Source: an uncultured Eubacteriales bacterium
GTDB lineage: Bacteria > Bacillota > Clostridia > Oscillospirales > Oscillospiraceae
Reading direction: 5' to 3'
Assembly (NCBI GenBank): GCA_900549865.1
Contig: URPU01000013.1
Location: 1-36,314 of the forward strand
Length of the DNA stretch: 36,314 bases
The notes under the pieces were generated by a model. It saw nothing but the letters and a program-made list of their open reading frames with translations. It had not been told where the DNA came from and did not search any database. The translations under genes and the position numbers were made by a program. Each line of letters begins with the position of its first letter. The stretch's first letter is position 1. Shown piece by piece: positions 14,900 to 22,680 of the stretch.

Positions 14900-15880
14900 A
14901 TGACGCTGAGGCACATTGAGATATTTCTGGCCGTATGCCAGGAATGCTCCGTCAGCAAGGCGGCACAGCGGCTGCATATTTCACAGCCGACGGTCAGCGT
15001 GGCGATAAGGGAGGTCGAGGAGCACTACAGCGGAAAGCTCTTCGACAGGATATCGAACAGGCTGTACATAACGCAGTTCGGGGAGCAGGTATACGACCGC
15101 GCCATGCGCGTGATGAACCTGTACTCCGACCTCCTGAACGCGGAAAGGGAGGGCGTCGTCCTGCGCGTGGGAACGGGCACGGCGATAGGCAAGCTGTTTC
15201 TGCCGCGCGTGATAAAAACCTTTCAGCAGGATAATCCGGATGTAAAGGTGCGCGTATGCGTGGGCGAGGCGACGAGGATGTATCAGAAGATGCTGGAAAA
15301 CTCTCTGGATCTCGTCATCGCGGAGACCGTGGACAACTTCCCCGGACTGAGCTTTCACACGATACAGAAGTTCCCCGTCGTCGCCGTGTGCAGCACCGAC
15401 AACCCGCTGAGCAGGAAAAAGACCGTCACGGCGGAGGATCTGGCGCGGGAGAACCTGCTGCTGCGCGAGCCGGGGTCGAACACACGCGCGGTCGTGGATG
15501 CGTTCTTCTACAGCCACAATTTGCAGATAAGCCCAATGTGGGAGAGCTACAGCGTGCAGTCGCAGATAAACGCGGCGCGCGAGGGGCTTGGCGTGTCGTT
15601 CATGTCGCTGGATCAGGTGCTGGCCGCGGACGACGAGAAGCTGGTCATCCTGAACATCCCGGATTTTCACGCGGTGCGCTTCGTGAATGTGAGCTATCTG
15701 AAGGACAAGATATTCTCCCCCGTCATGCGCCTGTTTCTGGAGCATTACAGCCGCACGACCATTGAATGGTTCAACGACAGCGTGCAGCGCTACAACGAGC
15801 GGCACCCGGATGCGCCGCTGGCCCCGGAGTTTGACGCACAGCGCGGCGCGGAGGCGGCCGGAGGTGACGGCTGGCAATGA
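14900..15880 (+). CDS. LysR-family transcriptional regulator
   Basis: This is a LysR-type regulator of 326 residues (usual 290-330). The winged helix-turn-helix is at about 1-60 with the recognition part VSKAAQRLHISQPTVSVAI, followed by a linker helix and a PBP-like effector domain from about 85 (LRVGTGTAIGKLFLPRVI). The C-terminal tail after about 295 is long and Glu/Ala-rich. The ATG follows AAAGGGGG. It diverges from the importer-sulfatase operon, and a shared inverted repeat lies in the spacer, so it very likely controls that operon, perhaps as a CysB/Cbl-like sensor of sulfur status or of the substrate. It is coupled by ATGA to a small Smr gene. Confidence 0.9.
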   Translation: MTLRHIEIFLAVCQECSVSKAAQRLHISQPTVSVAIREVEEHYSGKLFDRISNRLYITQFGEQVYDRAMRVMNLYSDLLNAEREGVVLRVGTGTAIGKLFLPRVIKTFQQDNPDVKVRVCVGEATRMYQKMLENSLDLVIAETVDNFPGLSFHTIQKFPVVAVCSTDNPLSRKKTVTAEDLARENLLLREPGSNTRAVVDAFFYSHNLQISPMWESYSVQSQINAAREGLGVSFMSLDQVLAADDEKLVILNIPDFHAVRFVNVSYLKDKIFSPVMRLFLEHYSRTTIEWFNDSVQRYNERHPDAPLAPEFDAQRGAEAAGGDGWQ

Positions 15881-16119
15881 ACGGGGGCATAATAGAGCTG
15901 GACGTGCACAGCATGACGGTATATCAGGCGCGCACGGCCATAGACGCGAAGCTGCGCCGCAGTGCCGGGGCGTACAGGCTGCGCGTGATACACGGCTATC
16001 ACGGCGGAACGGCGCTGCGCGACGCGATACGCCGGGAATACGCAAAGCACCCGAAGGTGCTGCGCATAGAGCTGGGGCTCAACCCCGGCGAGACGGATCT
16101 TGTGCTGCGCGAATGGTGA
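15877..16119 (+). CDS. Small Smr-domain protein, 80 aa
   Basis: This is a stand-alone Smr domain, as found at the C-terminus of MutS2, which nicks or binds branched DNA or RNA. Family marks are ELDVHSMTVYQA at residues 7-18 (the LDxHG motif, here with Ser for Gly) and RVIHGYHGG at about 36-44 (the HGxG motif). It overlaps the LysR stop by ATGA, so it is translated with the regulator. No MutS-type ATPase is attached. Why it is coupled to the regulator is unclear; in Clostridia small Smr proteins often ride with unrelated genes. Confidence 0.8.
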   Translation: MNGGIIELDVHSMTVYQARTAIDAKLRRSAGAYRLRVIHGYHGGTALRDAIRREYAKHPKVLRIELGLNPGETDLVLREW

Positions 16120-16159
16120 TGGTCAAGCACGGGGCAGACAAACGTTTTCGCAAAATCGG

Positions 16160-16187
16160 TTGGATTTTGCCCGCGGAATGCTATAGT
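16160..16187 (+). promoter_or_regulatory. Weak promoter before the dehydrogenase pseudogene
   Basis: TTGGAT (16160-16165), 16 bases and TATAGT (16182-16187) precede an AGGAG ribosome site at 16197-16201. An inverted repeat GCAAAATC/GATTTTGC (16150-16170) overlaps the -35 box. The ribosome site is still intact although the start codon it served is gone. Confidence 0.35.
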
Positions 16188-17254
16188 ATAATGTACAGGA
16201 GCATACCGCACCAAACAGAAGAACCTTTGCTGTAATTACAGGGCCGCGAAAAATAGAATACATTGAAGAGGAGCTGCCCGCACTCGGGCCGCACGACATT
16301 CTGGTAAAGACGGACGCCGTCGGCCTGTGCCACACGGATCTGCCGATATACGAATTCGACAAATATTTCGGCACCTCCGCGCACGGCTTCCGCGAGTCGC
16401 AGCAGGTGCCATACGGCTGCAAGATCGGGCATGAGCCCGTCGGCACGGTGCTGGAGGTCGGCGCGGAGGTCACGAAGTTCGCCCCCGGCGACAAGGTCTC
16501 CGGCAACTACACGCAGGCCTTTGCGACCTACCGCGTCGTTCCGGACACGTCGCTGCTGGTGAAGCTGCCGGAAATGAACCGGGATTACCGCTTCTGCGTG
16601 GCGGAACCGATGGGCTGCGTGACGAACATCGTGCACCACGTCATGGCCGACAAGCCCGAGAGCGTGGGTCTCATCGGCTGCGGTTATATGAACCTGATGA
16701 CGCTTGCTGCGCTGAAAAAGGCGGGCGTGAAGAAGCTCGTCGCCTTCGACCTTGACGACGGGAAGCTTGAGCTTGCAAAGAAGTACGGCGCAACAGATGT
16801 GATAAACTCCGCGAAGGAGGACTATGTCGAGCGCGTATACCAGCTCACAGACGGAAAGTTCTTTGACACGGTGATAGAGATGTGCGGCAGTCTCGCGGGG
16901 CTGCTTACGGCGTGCAGGACGATAAAGTTCTCGCGCACAAACGGTCAGCTTGCCGGGGAATACAACGGCAGGGGCCGGATAATAATCACCTCTGTCTACT
17001 CGCGGCAGGAGGTATTCTCCGTGGACCTCGCAAACGAGATAGTCCTGCGTGGGCCGATACTCGACGCGTCGCACCCCATGACCGGCGAGGACATGCTCTT
17101 CAACGACGAGGAAGCCGTGCAGCTTTTCGCCGAGGGGACCATCCCGATGGATCAGATGATATCGCACACGATCCCCTTCACCGAGCTTGCGACCGGCATG
17201 GAATAGCTTGCCCATCCGCCCGCCGGATACATAAAGGGCGTAGTTCTGTTTTAA
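16187..17254 (+). pseudogene. Zinc-dependent alcohol dehydrogenase, decayed
   Basis: The frame encodes a medium-chain zinc dehydrogenase: catalytic-zinc motifs VGLCHTD and GHEPVG, then the dinucleotide-binding GLIGCGYMNLM with LVAFDLDDGKLELAKKYGA. Two defects are visible. No ATG, GTG or TTG is found in frame between the upstream stop (16184-16186) and a GTG at 16406, although AGGAG at 16197-16201 and full N-terminal homology (RRTFAVITGPRKIEYIEEEL) remain. An in-frame TAG at 17204-17206 then cuts off the typical C-terminal tail (PAGYIKGVVLF), which continues in frame to a TAA at 17252-17254. CAG to TAG would explain the latter. A product from the GTG would lack the catalytic Cys. The substrate of the ancestral enzyme (a polyol or sugar alcohol) is unknown. 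Confidence 0.75.
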
Positions 17255-17266
17255 TAAGGCACAAAA

Positions 17267-17301
17267 TTAATGGCCGCGATGAGTTGCATCGCGGCCATTA
17301 A
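17267..17301 (-). terminator. Strong terminator hairpin, probably bidirectional
   Basis: A 15-bp perfect stem (TTAATGGCCGCGATG with CATCGCGGCCATTAA) and a 5-nt loop are followed on the minus strand by TTTTG. It sits between the dehydrogenase pseudogene and the convergent TPM-protein gene, so it can stop both. Confidence 0.8.
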
Positions 17302-17319
17302 ACTATATCTTGAATGAAT

Positions 17320-18546
17320 TCAGAACGAACCGGAATGGCCGCCGTGGGAACGGCCGGAGGAGCTTGTGTGCATGGTGCTGCCGCCACCGTCGCCGGACGA
17401 CTCCTGCGGCTTCGGCCGCGGCGTCCTGTTGACGCGCCTGTATAGGAACACGTCAGAGCTGTTGTCCAGCCGGAAGCTGCCCTGGCGGATATAGTCCGCG
17501 GCGTCGTTCCTGCTGACGACGGTCTTGAGCTTGCTCTGCATGATGCCGACGGGGATGAGCGCAAGCAGGAAGCCGAGAACCAAGTCAACCAATATCATGA
17601 CCGGCGACACGCTGCCCTTCGGCATGTTGCCCACATCCACGGGCGCGCCGTTACGGGCAGAGGTGAGGAGTTCCCCGCTGACCTTTATGAACGCCTCAGC
17701 CGCGCCGGCCCAATCACTGTTTTTGAGGTAGGGAATATATTTTTCATCCATATACTCCTGCCCCTTGTCGGTGAAAGCATACGCGCCGTAGCCGTAGGTC
17801 GTGACGGCAAACTGCCTGTTATTGACGTCCACAGCCAGCATAATACCGTCATCGCCGTCGCCGTAGCCATAGCCGTTATAATCATAAAAGTCGTCCGCGA
17901 AGGCCTGAATGTCCTTCCCTGCCGTGTCCGTGACGAACACGACGGCCACATCGCACCGGCCCTCCTCGCTGACGGAATCCGCGAGGGCATTGAGCTTCGC
18001 GAGGGTATCCGCCGGGATAAGCCCCGTTTCATCATAGACGCGCGCAAACTGCCGCTGTGCCGGGATGGCTGACGACGCCTGCGCCGCGCCGGATGCGGAC
18101 GGCATTTGTGCAAGCAGCTCCGCCGCGGTGTTCAGATAAGCCTTTACGGCCTCGTCATATGTGGCCGAGTTTGAGTAGGCACTGATGAGCGCGTCGCCGC
18201 CGGAATCGACCATATCCGCGGCCGCGTCGCCGGAGGGATATATGTAATACATGTCGGACTCGGCACAGTCCACGAACAGCAGCCCCGCGGGGTACGGGAT
18301 ATTGGCGGCGTAGAACTCCTGCGCAAGCTCCCCGATGGTCATGCCGTCCAGCGACGGCGCGGAGAGATAGCATACGGCGACGCCGTATCCGTCGTAAAGC
18401 TCCTGCGCGGCAAGCTCGTACTGCTCGGCATTGTTCAAAAGCGCGTCGTTATCAAATATGAAGCCAGCGCCGTCGGCGTATGCGGAAGCGCCGAGCGAGA
18501 ACACAAGGACGAGCGCGGCCAAAACAGCGATAATTCTTTTTTTCAT
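17320..18546 (-). CDS. TPM-domain membrane protein (YdjH-like), tandem domain
   Basis: This is a secreted or membrane-anchored TPM-domain protein, 408 residues. The signal peptide is at 1-24. A first TPM-like half spans about 30-155 (YGVAVCYLSAPSLDG, AGLLFVDCAE) and a second, more typical half about 170-290 (GRCDVAVVFVTDTAGK, DDGIMLAVDVNNRQF). A transmembrane segment follows at about 310-332, then a cytoplasmic tail ending in the Ser/Gly/His-rich RSHGGHSGSF typical of YgcG/YdjH-type proteins. The second half carries the usual acidic ligands; the first is more diverged. It is last in a minus-strand cluster with YdjG- and YdjI-like genes, the partners known in Bacillus subtilis. The ATG follows AGGAGG. 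The role is inferred as membrane organisation or stress. Confidence 0.85.
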   Translation of the reverse strand: MKKRIIAVLAALVLVFSLGASAYADGAGFIFDNDALLNNAEQYELAAQELYDGYGVAVCYLSAPSLDGMTIGELAQEFYAANIPYPAGLLFVDCAESDMYYIYPSGDAAADMVDSGGDALISAYSNSATYDEAVKAYLNTAAELLAQMPSASGAAQASSAIPAQRQFARVYDETGLIPADTLAKLNALADSVSEEGRCDVAVVFVTDTAGKDIQAFADDFYDYNGYGYGDGDDGIMLAVDVNNRQFAVTTYGYGAYAFTDKGQEYMDEKYIPYLKNSDWAGAAEAFIKVSGELLTSARNGAPVDVGNMPKGSVSPVMILVDLVLGFLLALIPVGIMQSKLKTVVSRNDAADYIRQGSFRLDNSSDVFLYRRVNRTPRPKPQESSGDGGGSTMHTSSSGRSHGGHSGSF

Positions 18547-18558
18547 AAACGCCCCTCC

Positions 18559-19701
18559 TTACGCAAGCAGCAGCCACTCAAGCACGTACAGCAGCACGGC
18601 GAACACGCCGCCGTATATGAGCTGCCACTTGAGCTTGAGCGATCTATCCGCCGGAAGGTCGCCGACAAATTTGCCGGTCTGGCCGTTCATGGCGAAAACA
18701 TACTTCTTGTCGCGCCACGTGGTATTGAGTATCCACACGGGGAAAAGCGCGTACCGGGCCCTGCCCTTGGAGATATGTATGCGGCTGGACTTCGGCTGGA
18801 CGCCGGTGAAGCCGCCCGTGGTGGAGATGAAGCAGTCCTTCACGCTTTTCTGCATTCTTTCATTCGCGCGCGGAACGCAGTCACCCGCGGGAACATCGTA
18901 TCTGTCGGCAAGGTATCCGGCGAGATAGGCGGTCTTGAACTCCACCGTCTGCGACGCGTCATAAGGCTCTATCGCCTCCATGAGAGTATCGTCCATCTTC
19001 TTTGAGCCGTCCACCGGAACGTCCTTGAAGCCTACGCCGCCGTTGCGGTGAAGGTCGAACACCTGCGTCTCGGTATAGTCATACTCGCTGTCGGACCAGG
19101 CGTTTATGCGCTGGGCGGCGTATGTGATGCTTGCGTTCGCGTCCGCATCATACAGCCAGAAGGGCACGTACACGCCCTTTATCTCGTCAAGGTGGTTCTC
19201 CTGCGAAAACAGCTTCGGCAGGAGCTTTTTCCCCTTGAGGTGGCTGCGGAAGGCGTCCTTCGCCTGCTGCTTGTCGAGCTTGAAGGGTATGATAAGCTCC
19301 GGCTTGAGACTTCCGGCAAGGGAGGCGGGAATTATCGTGGGGTTGTCGCAGTAGGGGCAGCTCGTGGCGGCAGTGGTGTCGTCGCAGATAAGCTCCGCCC
19401 CGCAGGAGGGGCAGTTATACGCGCGCATCCCCGCCGCGTCCGCACCCCATTCTTCGCCCGCGCCGGAAAGCTGCCAGCCGTCCACGCTGTCGCCCTGCTC
19501 CTGCGCGCTGCTCTCGCACGCCTCGGCGGCCTGTGCGCCCGCCTGCTCCGCCGCGGCATTCTTGGCGGCGTACATCGCTTCTATCTCGGCAACGCTGTAG
19601 CTGCTGCCGCAGTATTCACAGTGCAGCTTGCCCGTGGCGCTGTCGAACTGCAAGGGGCTCGTACACGCCGGGCATTTATAGTTTGTCACCTGTTCTGGCA
19701 T
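18559..19701 (-). CDS. Zinc-ribbon membrane protein (YdjG-like)
   Basis: This is a TFIIB-type zinc-ribbon protein of about 380 residues. Two ribbons lie in the N-terminal half: CPAC...CEYC at about residues 9-31 and CPSC...CPYC at about 85-110, separated by an Ala/Glu-rich linker. A beta-rich central domain follows (IPFKLDKQQAKDAFRSHLKG, VPFWLYDADA), and a C-terminal membrane helix (about 355-378) anchors it with the ribbons in the cytoplasm. This is the layout of Bacillus YdjG, which with YdjH recruits the SPFH protein YdjI to the membrane. I chose the ATG at 19699-19701, with GAGGAG eight bases upstream, over a GTG nine bases earlier. Only five bases separate it from the upstream lipoprotein gene. 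Confidence 0.85.
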   Translation of the reverse strand: MPEQVTNYKCPACTSPLQFDSATGKLHCEYCGSSYSVAEIEAMYAAKNAAAEQAGAQAAEACESSAQEQGDSVDGWQLSGAGEEWGADAAGMRAYNCPSCGAELICDDTTAATSCPYCDNPTIIPASLAGSLKPELIIPFKLDKQQAKDAFRSHLKGKKLLPKLFSQENHLDEIKGVYVPFWLYDADANASITYAAQRINAWSDSEYDYTETQVFDLHRNGGVGFKDVPVDGSKKMDDTLMEAIEPYDASQTVEFKTAYLAGYLADRYDVPAGDCVPRANERMQKSVKDCFISTTGGFTGVQPKSSRIHISKGRARYALFPVWILNTTWRDKKYVFAMNGQTGKFVGDLPADRSLKLKWQLIYGGVFAVLLYVLEWLLLA

Positions 19702-19706
19702 ATGTC

Positions 19707-20675
19707 TCACTCCTCATTATCCGTCTCTGCCGCGGCGCTGTGCACCTGTGCGGGGTCGAATGCGTCCGGCATGGATGCGCCGGACTCTATCTGCGGCAGA
19801 TACCAGTCATTATAAAAATACGGCAGGAGCGCAGGCGCGGCGGCTTCAACGTCGCTCCAGTCCGTTCCCCATGGGCGCAAGACGAGCATATAGTCAAAGC
19901 TGCCCTCATCGGACTCATAATGTCCGTCATCGACCACGAGCATGTTTTCAAAGCCGTAGGCCGCGGGGTCGAGCGTCCACTCATCCGGCGCAAGCTCCGC
20001 CAGCCAGAATCTGCCGCCGAGCGTGCGCGCCGTGCCCATGGAGCCGTCCGCGCCGGGTGTGACGCTTATATCAGCCACGCCGATTGGGTCGGCGGCGCTG
20101 AGCTGTTCATCCCAGAGGCGCAGCGTGCCAACGCCGGTGTCGTCGATGCTTATGCGCGCAAAGCAGTCATAGATCTGCCCGTCAAGCGCGGTCCAGTCGC
20201 CCGAAGCATTGCTGAGCGACCACCAGCCGTACCAATCGCCGTTCCACTGGCGCGCAAGCGCGCCCTCCTCCGCGCCGGGATTGCCGCCGGGCACATCGTC
20301 CGGCAGGGCAGCGCCCTCGCGCAGGAAAACGTGCACCAGCCCGTCGTCCAAATAGTCGAAGGTGCACACGCCGTCATTCAGCGTGCCGTGGGAAACGCCG
20401 CCGTCCGTCACAAGGTCGAACACTCCTTCCTCAACGAACCATTTGCCGTATATCCTGTTGCCGTCCAGCGTGAGGACGGCCTTATTTCTTTTCAGCTCAA
20501 GCGTGCACGGCTGCGCATACGCCTCACCGGCGGAGTAGACTTCCCCGCCGTCTCTCACCTGCGCAAGCGTATACAGGCCAAGTGCACCCGTATCGCTTCC
20601 GGCGCAGCCGGACAGAGGAACACACATTATAAGCGCCGCTAGCAGCGCAGAGAGAACACGCGCAAAAGCTTTCAT
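19707..20675 (-). CDS. Lipoprotein of unknown function inside the YdjIGH-like cluster
   Basis: I do not recognise a named family. The protein has 322 residues: a signal peptide with lipobox LSGC (Cys24), then two related beta-rich halves. The first (about 40-115) has short strand-like phrases such as CTLELKRNKAVLTLDGNR and GKWFVEEGVF, which resemble repeated lipocalin-like strands measuring growth of a small beta barrel. The second (about 140-260) begins WNGDWYGWWSLSNASG, again with Trp/Tyr-rich strands. It sits between ydjI-like and ydjG-like genes, five bases before the latter, so it is co-expressed with them. This position is not part of the Bacillus operon and suggests an extracytoplasmic partner for the module. 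Confidence 0.75.
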   Translation of the reverse strand: MKAFARVLSALLAALIMCVPLSGCAGSDTGALGLYTLAQVRDGGEVYSAGEAYAQPCTLELKRNKAVLTLDGNRIYGKWFVEEGVFDLVTDGGVSHGTLNDGVCTFDYLDDGLVHVFLREGAALPDDVPGGNPGAEEGALARQWNGDWYGWWSLSNASGDWTALDGQIYDCFARISIDDTGVGTLRLWDEQLSAADPIGVADISVTPGADGSMGTARTLGGRFWLAELAPDEWTLDPAAYGFENMLVVDDGHYESDEGSFDYMLVLRPWGTDWSDVEAAAPALLPYFYNDWYLPQIESGASMPDAFDPAQVHSAAAETDNEE

Positions 20676-20704
20676 TGATGACCTTCTTTTTCAATTAAAC
20701 GTCA

Positions 20705-20737
20705 GCGCCGCAGCATCGAAATGCGAGACTGCGGCGC
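20705..20737 (-). other. Two-tier stem-loop between the ydjI-like gene and the lipoprotein gene
   Basis: GCGCCGCAG (20705-20713) pairs with CTGCGGCGC (20729-20737), and an inner GCAT/ATGC helix is closed by a CGAA loop. No strong T run follows on the minus strand, so it is more likely to set relative mRNA levels than to stop transcription. Confidence 0.55.
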
Positions 20738-20752
20738 CGGGCGCAGGGTATA

Positions 20753-22084
20753 TCAGACTATATCGCCGTTATCGAACGGGTCGCCGCATTCAGGGCAGAA
20801 GCGCGGCGGCTTGGTGGGGTCGGCAGGCTCCCAACCGCACTTGTCGCAGCGGTACTGCGGCACGCCGCTGGGCTTCTTCGCGCCGCATTCGGAGCAGAAC
20901 TTGCCCTTGTTGACAGCGCCGCAGGAGCACGTCCACGTATTGGCCTGCGGCCTCTTCGCGCCGCACTCGGGGCAGAACTTGCCCGTGACGGAAACGCCGC
21001 ACTGCGGGCAGACCCACGCGTCGCCCGCCGGGGCCGCCGCCTTGGGCGCGCTCTGCTGCGCCTGTGCCTGACGCTGCGCGCTCATCTGGAAAAGCTCCTG
21101 CGCGTTGATGCCGCCGGCGTTGGAGGCCATGTTCATGCCCATGAAGGCCATGGCCGCGCCCGCGTTCTCATTCGCGGCGGCACTCTGCATGGCCGCAGCC
21201 TGCGCGCCGACGAGGTGCGCCGCCGCCATGCCGGGGTCGCGGAAGGTGGCGTTGCGCTGAAGCTCCTTTATCATCTTCTCGTCCTCTTCGCTGGCCTTCA
21301 CGCTGGAAACGCCGAAGGAGACGATCTCAAGGCCTCGAAGGTCGCGCCACTTGGCGGAAAGCACCTCATTGAGCGCCTGCGCCATCTCCATGGTGTGGCC
21401 GGGCAGGGCGGAATAGCGGATGCCCATGTCGGAGATCTTTGCAAATGCGGGCTGGAGCGCCGTGAGAAGCTCGGTCTTGAGCTGGCCCTCTATCTTGTCA
21501 CGGGTATATTCTCCGCTGACATTGCCGCAGATATTCGTGTAAAACAGCAGGGGGTTGGACATCCGGTAGCTGTACTCGCCAAAGCAGCGGATGGAGATAT
21601 CGACGTCAAGGCCGATGTTCTTGTCCACGACGCGGAAGGGAACGGGAGAGGGCGTGCCGTACTTATTGCCGACAAGCTCCTTGGTGTTGAAGTAGTATAC
21701 GCGCTGATCCTTGGGCGCCTCGCCGCCGAAGGTGAAGCGCTTGCCGATGTTTTCGAACACGGCGGCAATGCTGCTGCCGAGACTGCCGGAGAAAATGCTG
21801 GGCTCGGTAGAGCTGTCATAGACGAACTCGCCCGGCTCGGCGCAGACCTCAACTATTTTTCCCTGCTCAACGATGAGCATGCACTGGCCGTCCGCCACAG
21901 CGACGACGGAACCGTTGGAAATGATGTTATCCTCGCCGAATCTGTTGGAGGAACGCCCGGAAACCTTCTTTCTGCCCTTGACGGCAAGCACATTTTCAGG
22001 CAGAGCCTCACAATAAAAATATTCCTTCCACTGGTCTCCCATTACTCCGCCGGCAGCGCCGAGAGCAGCCTTGATCAAACCCAT
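20753..22084 (-). CDS. SPFH-domain protein with C-terminal zinc ribbons (YdjI-like, virion-core type)
   Basis: This is a cytoplasmic SPFH/prohibitin-fold protein of 443 residues, close to Bacillus YdjI. The SPFH domain occupies about 30-300 (VLAVKGRKKVSGRSSNRFGEDN at the start, FGVSSVKASEEDEKMI near the end). An Ala/Met-rich stretch follows, then three zinc ribbons at the C-terminus: CPQCGVSVTGKFCPECG, CSCGAVNKGKFCSECG and CDKCGWEP...FCPECG. The start at 22082-22084 is chosen because GGAG lies seven bases upstream; an earlier in-frame ATG overlaps that site. It is the first gene of the cluster, with TATAAT at 22127-22132 upstream. In Bacillus the homologue is pulled to stressed membrane by YdjG/YdjH. 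No pspA gene is visible in the window. Confidence 0.88.
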   Translation of the reverse strand: MGLIKAALGAAGGVMGDQWKEYFYCEALPENVLAVKGRKKVSGRSSNRFGEDNIISNGSVVAVADGQCMLIVEQGKIVEVCAEPGEFVYDSSTEPSIFSGSLGSSIAAVFENIGKRFTFGGEAPKDQRVYYFNTKELVGNKYGTPSPVPFRVVDKNIGLDVDISIRCFGEYSYRMSNPLLFYTNICGNVSGEYTRDKIEGQLKTELLTALQPAFAKISDMGIRYSALPGHTMEMAQALNEVLSAKWRDLRGLEIVSFGVSSVKASEEDEKMIKELQRNATFRDPGMAAAHLVGAQAAAMQSAAANENAGAAMAFMGMNMASNAGGINAQELFQMSAQRQAQAQQSAPKAAAPAGDAWVCPQCGVSVTGKFCPECGAKRPQANTWTCSCGAVNKGKFCSECGAKKPSGVPQYRCDKCGWEPADPTKPPRFCPECGDPFDNGDIV

Positions 22085-22135
22085 GATATTTCTCCTTTCG
22101 GTCAAATAATATTAAATATTATGCTGATTATAACA

Positions 22136-22169
22136 ACAAGCTGTAAAGGGTATATGCTTTACAGCTTGT
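22136..22169 (-). terminator. Terminator of the surface-protein operon
   Basis: A 13-bp perfect stem (ACAAGCTGTAAAG / CTTTACAGCTTGT) with an 8-nt loop lies 29 bases after the stop of the upstream lipoprotein gene on the minus strand, followed by TGTTATAATC. A -10 box TATAAT (22127-22132) for the YdjI-like gene begins right after it, so one unit ends and the next starts within about 10 bases. Confidence 0.7.
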
Positions 22170-22197
22170 ATTTTGCGATGTGTACGCGGCGCGGAGG

Positions 22198-22680
22198 TCA
22201 TTCCGCGCTGAGTTCCTTGAAAAAACCCTCCAGCGCGTCGCCCCAGCTCCCCTGCGTGTCGGCAGAGAGCACCGTGCCGTCGTCAAGCGTGAGTTCCGTT
22301 TTATACACGGCCTCCCCGGGCGCAAGGTCTATCAGCGGCTTTTTATACGCCTCAAGGTAGGCCTTTATCCCGTACTGCGCGGCGATGTCGCGCGCACGGG
22401 TCATGTCCGCCTCCGTCACCTCGCGGCTGACAGGCTCGGCCGTGCCGTCGCCGCCAATGACGGCGGCATCCGAAAAATAGTATGCCTCGCCAAGCTGCCA
22501 GATGCTGAAATCGAAGGAGTCGTTCCCGTCCGCGGTGGTGCGGGAAAAGCTGATGCTTTGTATGCCGGGGCCGCCCTGCGCCGCCTCAGCGGGCACGGAC
22601 TGGCCGCAGCCGGTGAGCATGAGCAGCGCGAGCGCGCACAGAACAGGCGCAAGCCGCCTTAATAGCGATACGATCCTCAC
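22198..22680 (-). CDS. Small lipoprotein of unknown function
   Basis: This is about 160 residues with a lipoprotein signal peptide (lipobox LTGC, Cys25) after a basic N-terminus. The mature part has a strand-rich pattern (SISFSRTTADGNDSFDFSIW) and a helical stretch near residues 85-115, and ends with DDGTVLSADTQGSW and an acidic tail; no known family is apparent. The start is the GTG at 22678-22680. It overlaps the stop of the surface-protein gene by GTGA, with AGGCGG upstream, so the two are translated together. An extension to 22761 would read through that upstream gene and has no signal peptide. Its role is probably tied to the surface protein. Confidence 0.75.
   Translation of the reverse strand: MRIVSLLRRLAPVLCALALLMLTGCGQSVPAEAAQGGPGIQSISFSRTTADGNDSFDFSIWQLGEAYYFSDAAVIGGDGTAEPVSREVTEADMTRARDIAAQYGIKAYLEAYKKPLIDLAPGEAVYKTELTLDDGTVLSADTQGSWGDALEGFFKELSAE

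Noticed and set aside
17204..17206. TAG in the dehydrogenase read as pyrrolysine or a similar recoding event
   Set aside because: The start codon is missing too, the normal residue is probably Gln, and no recoding machinery is in the window; decay is simpler.
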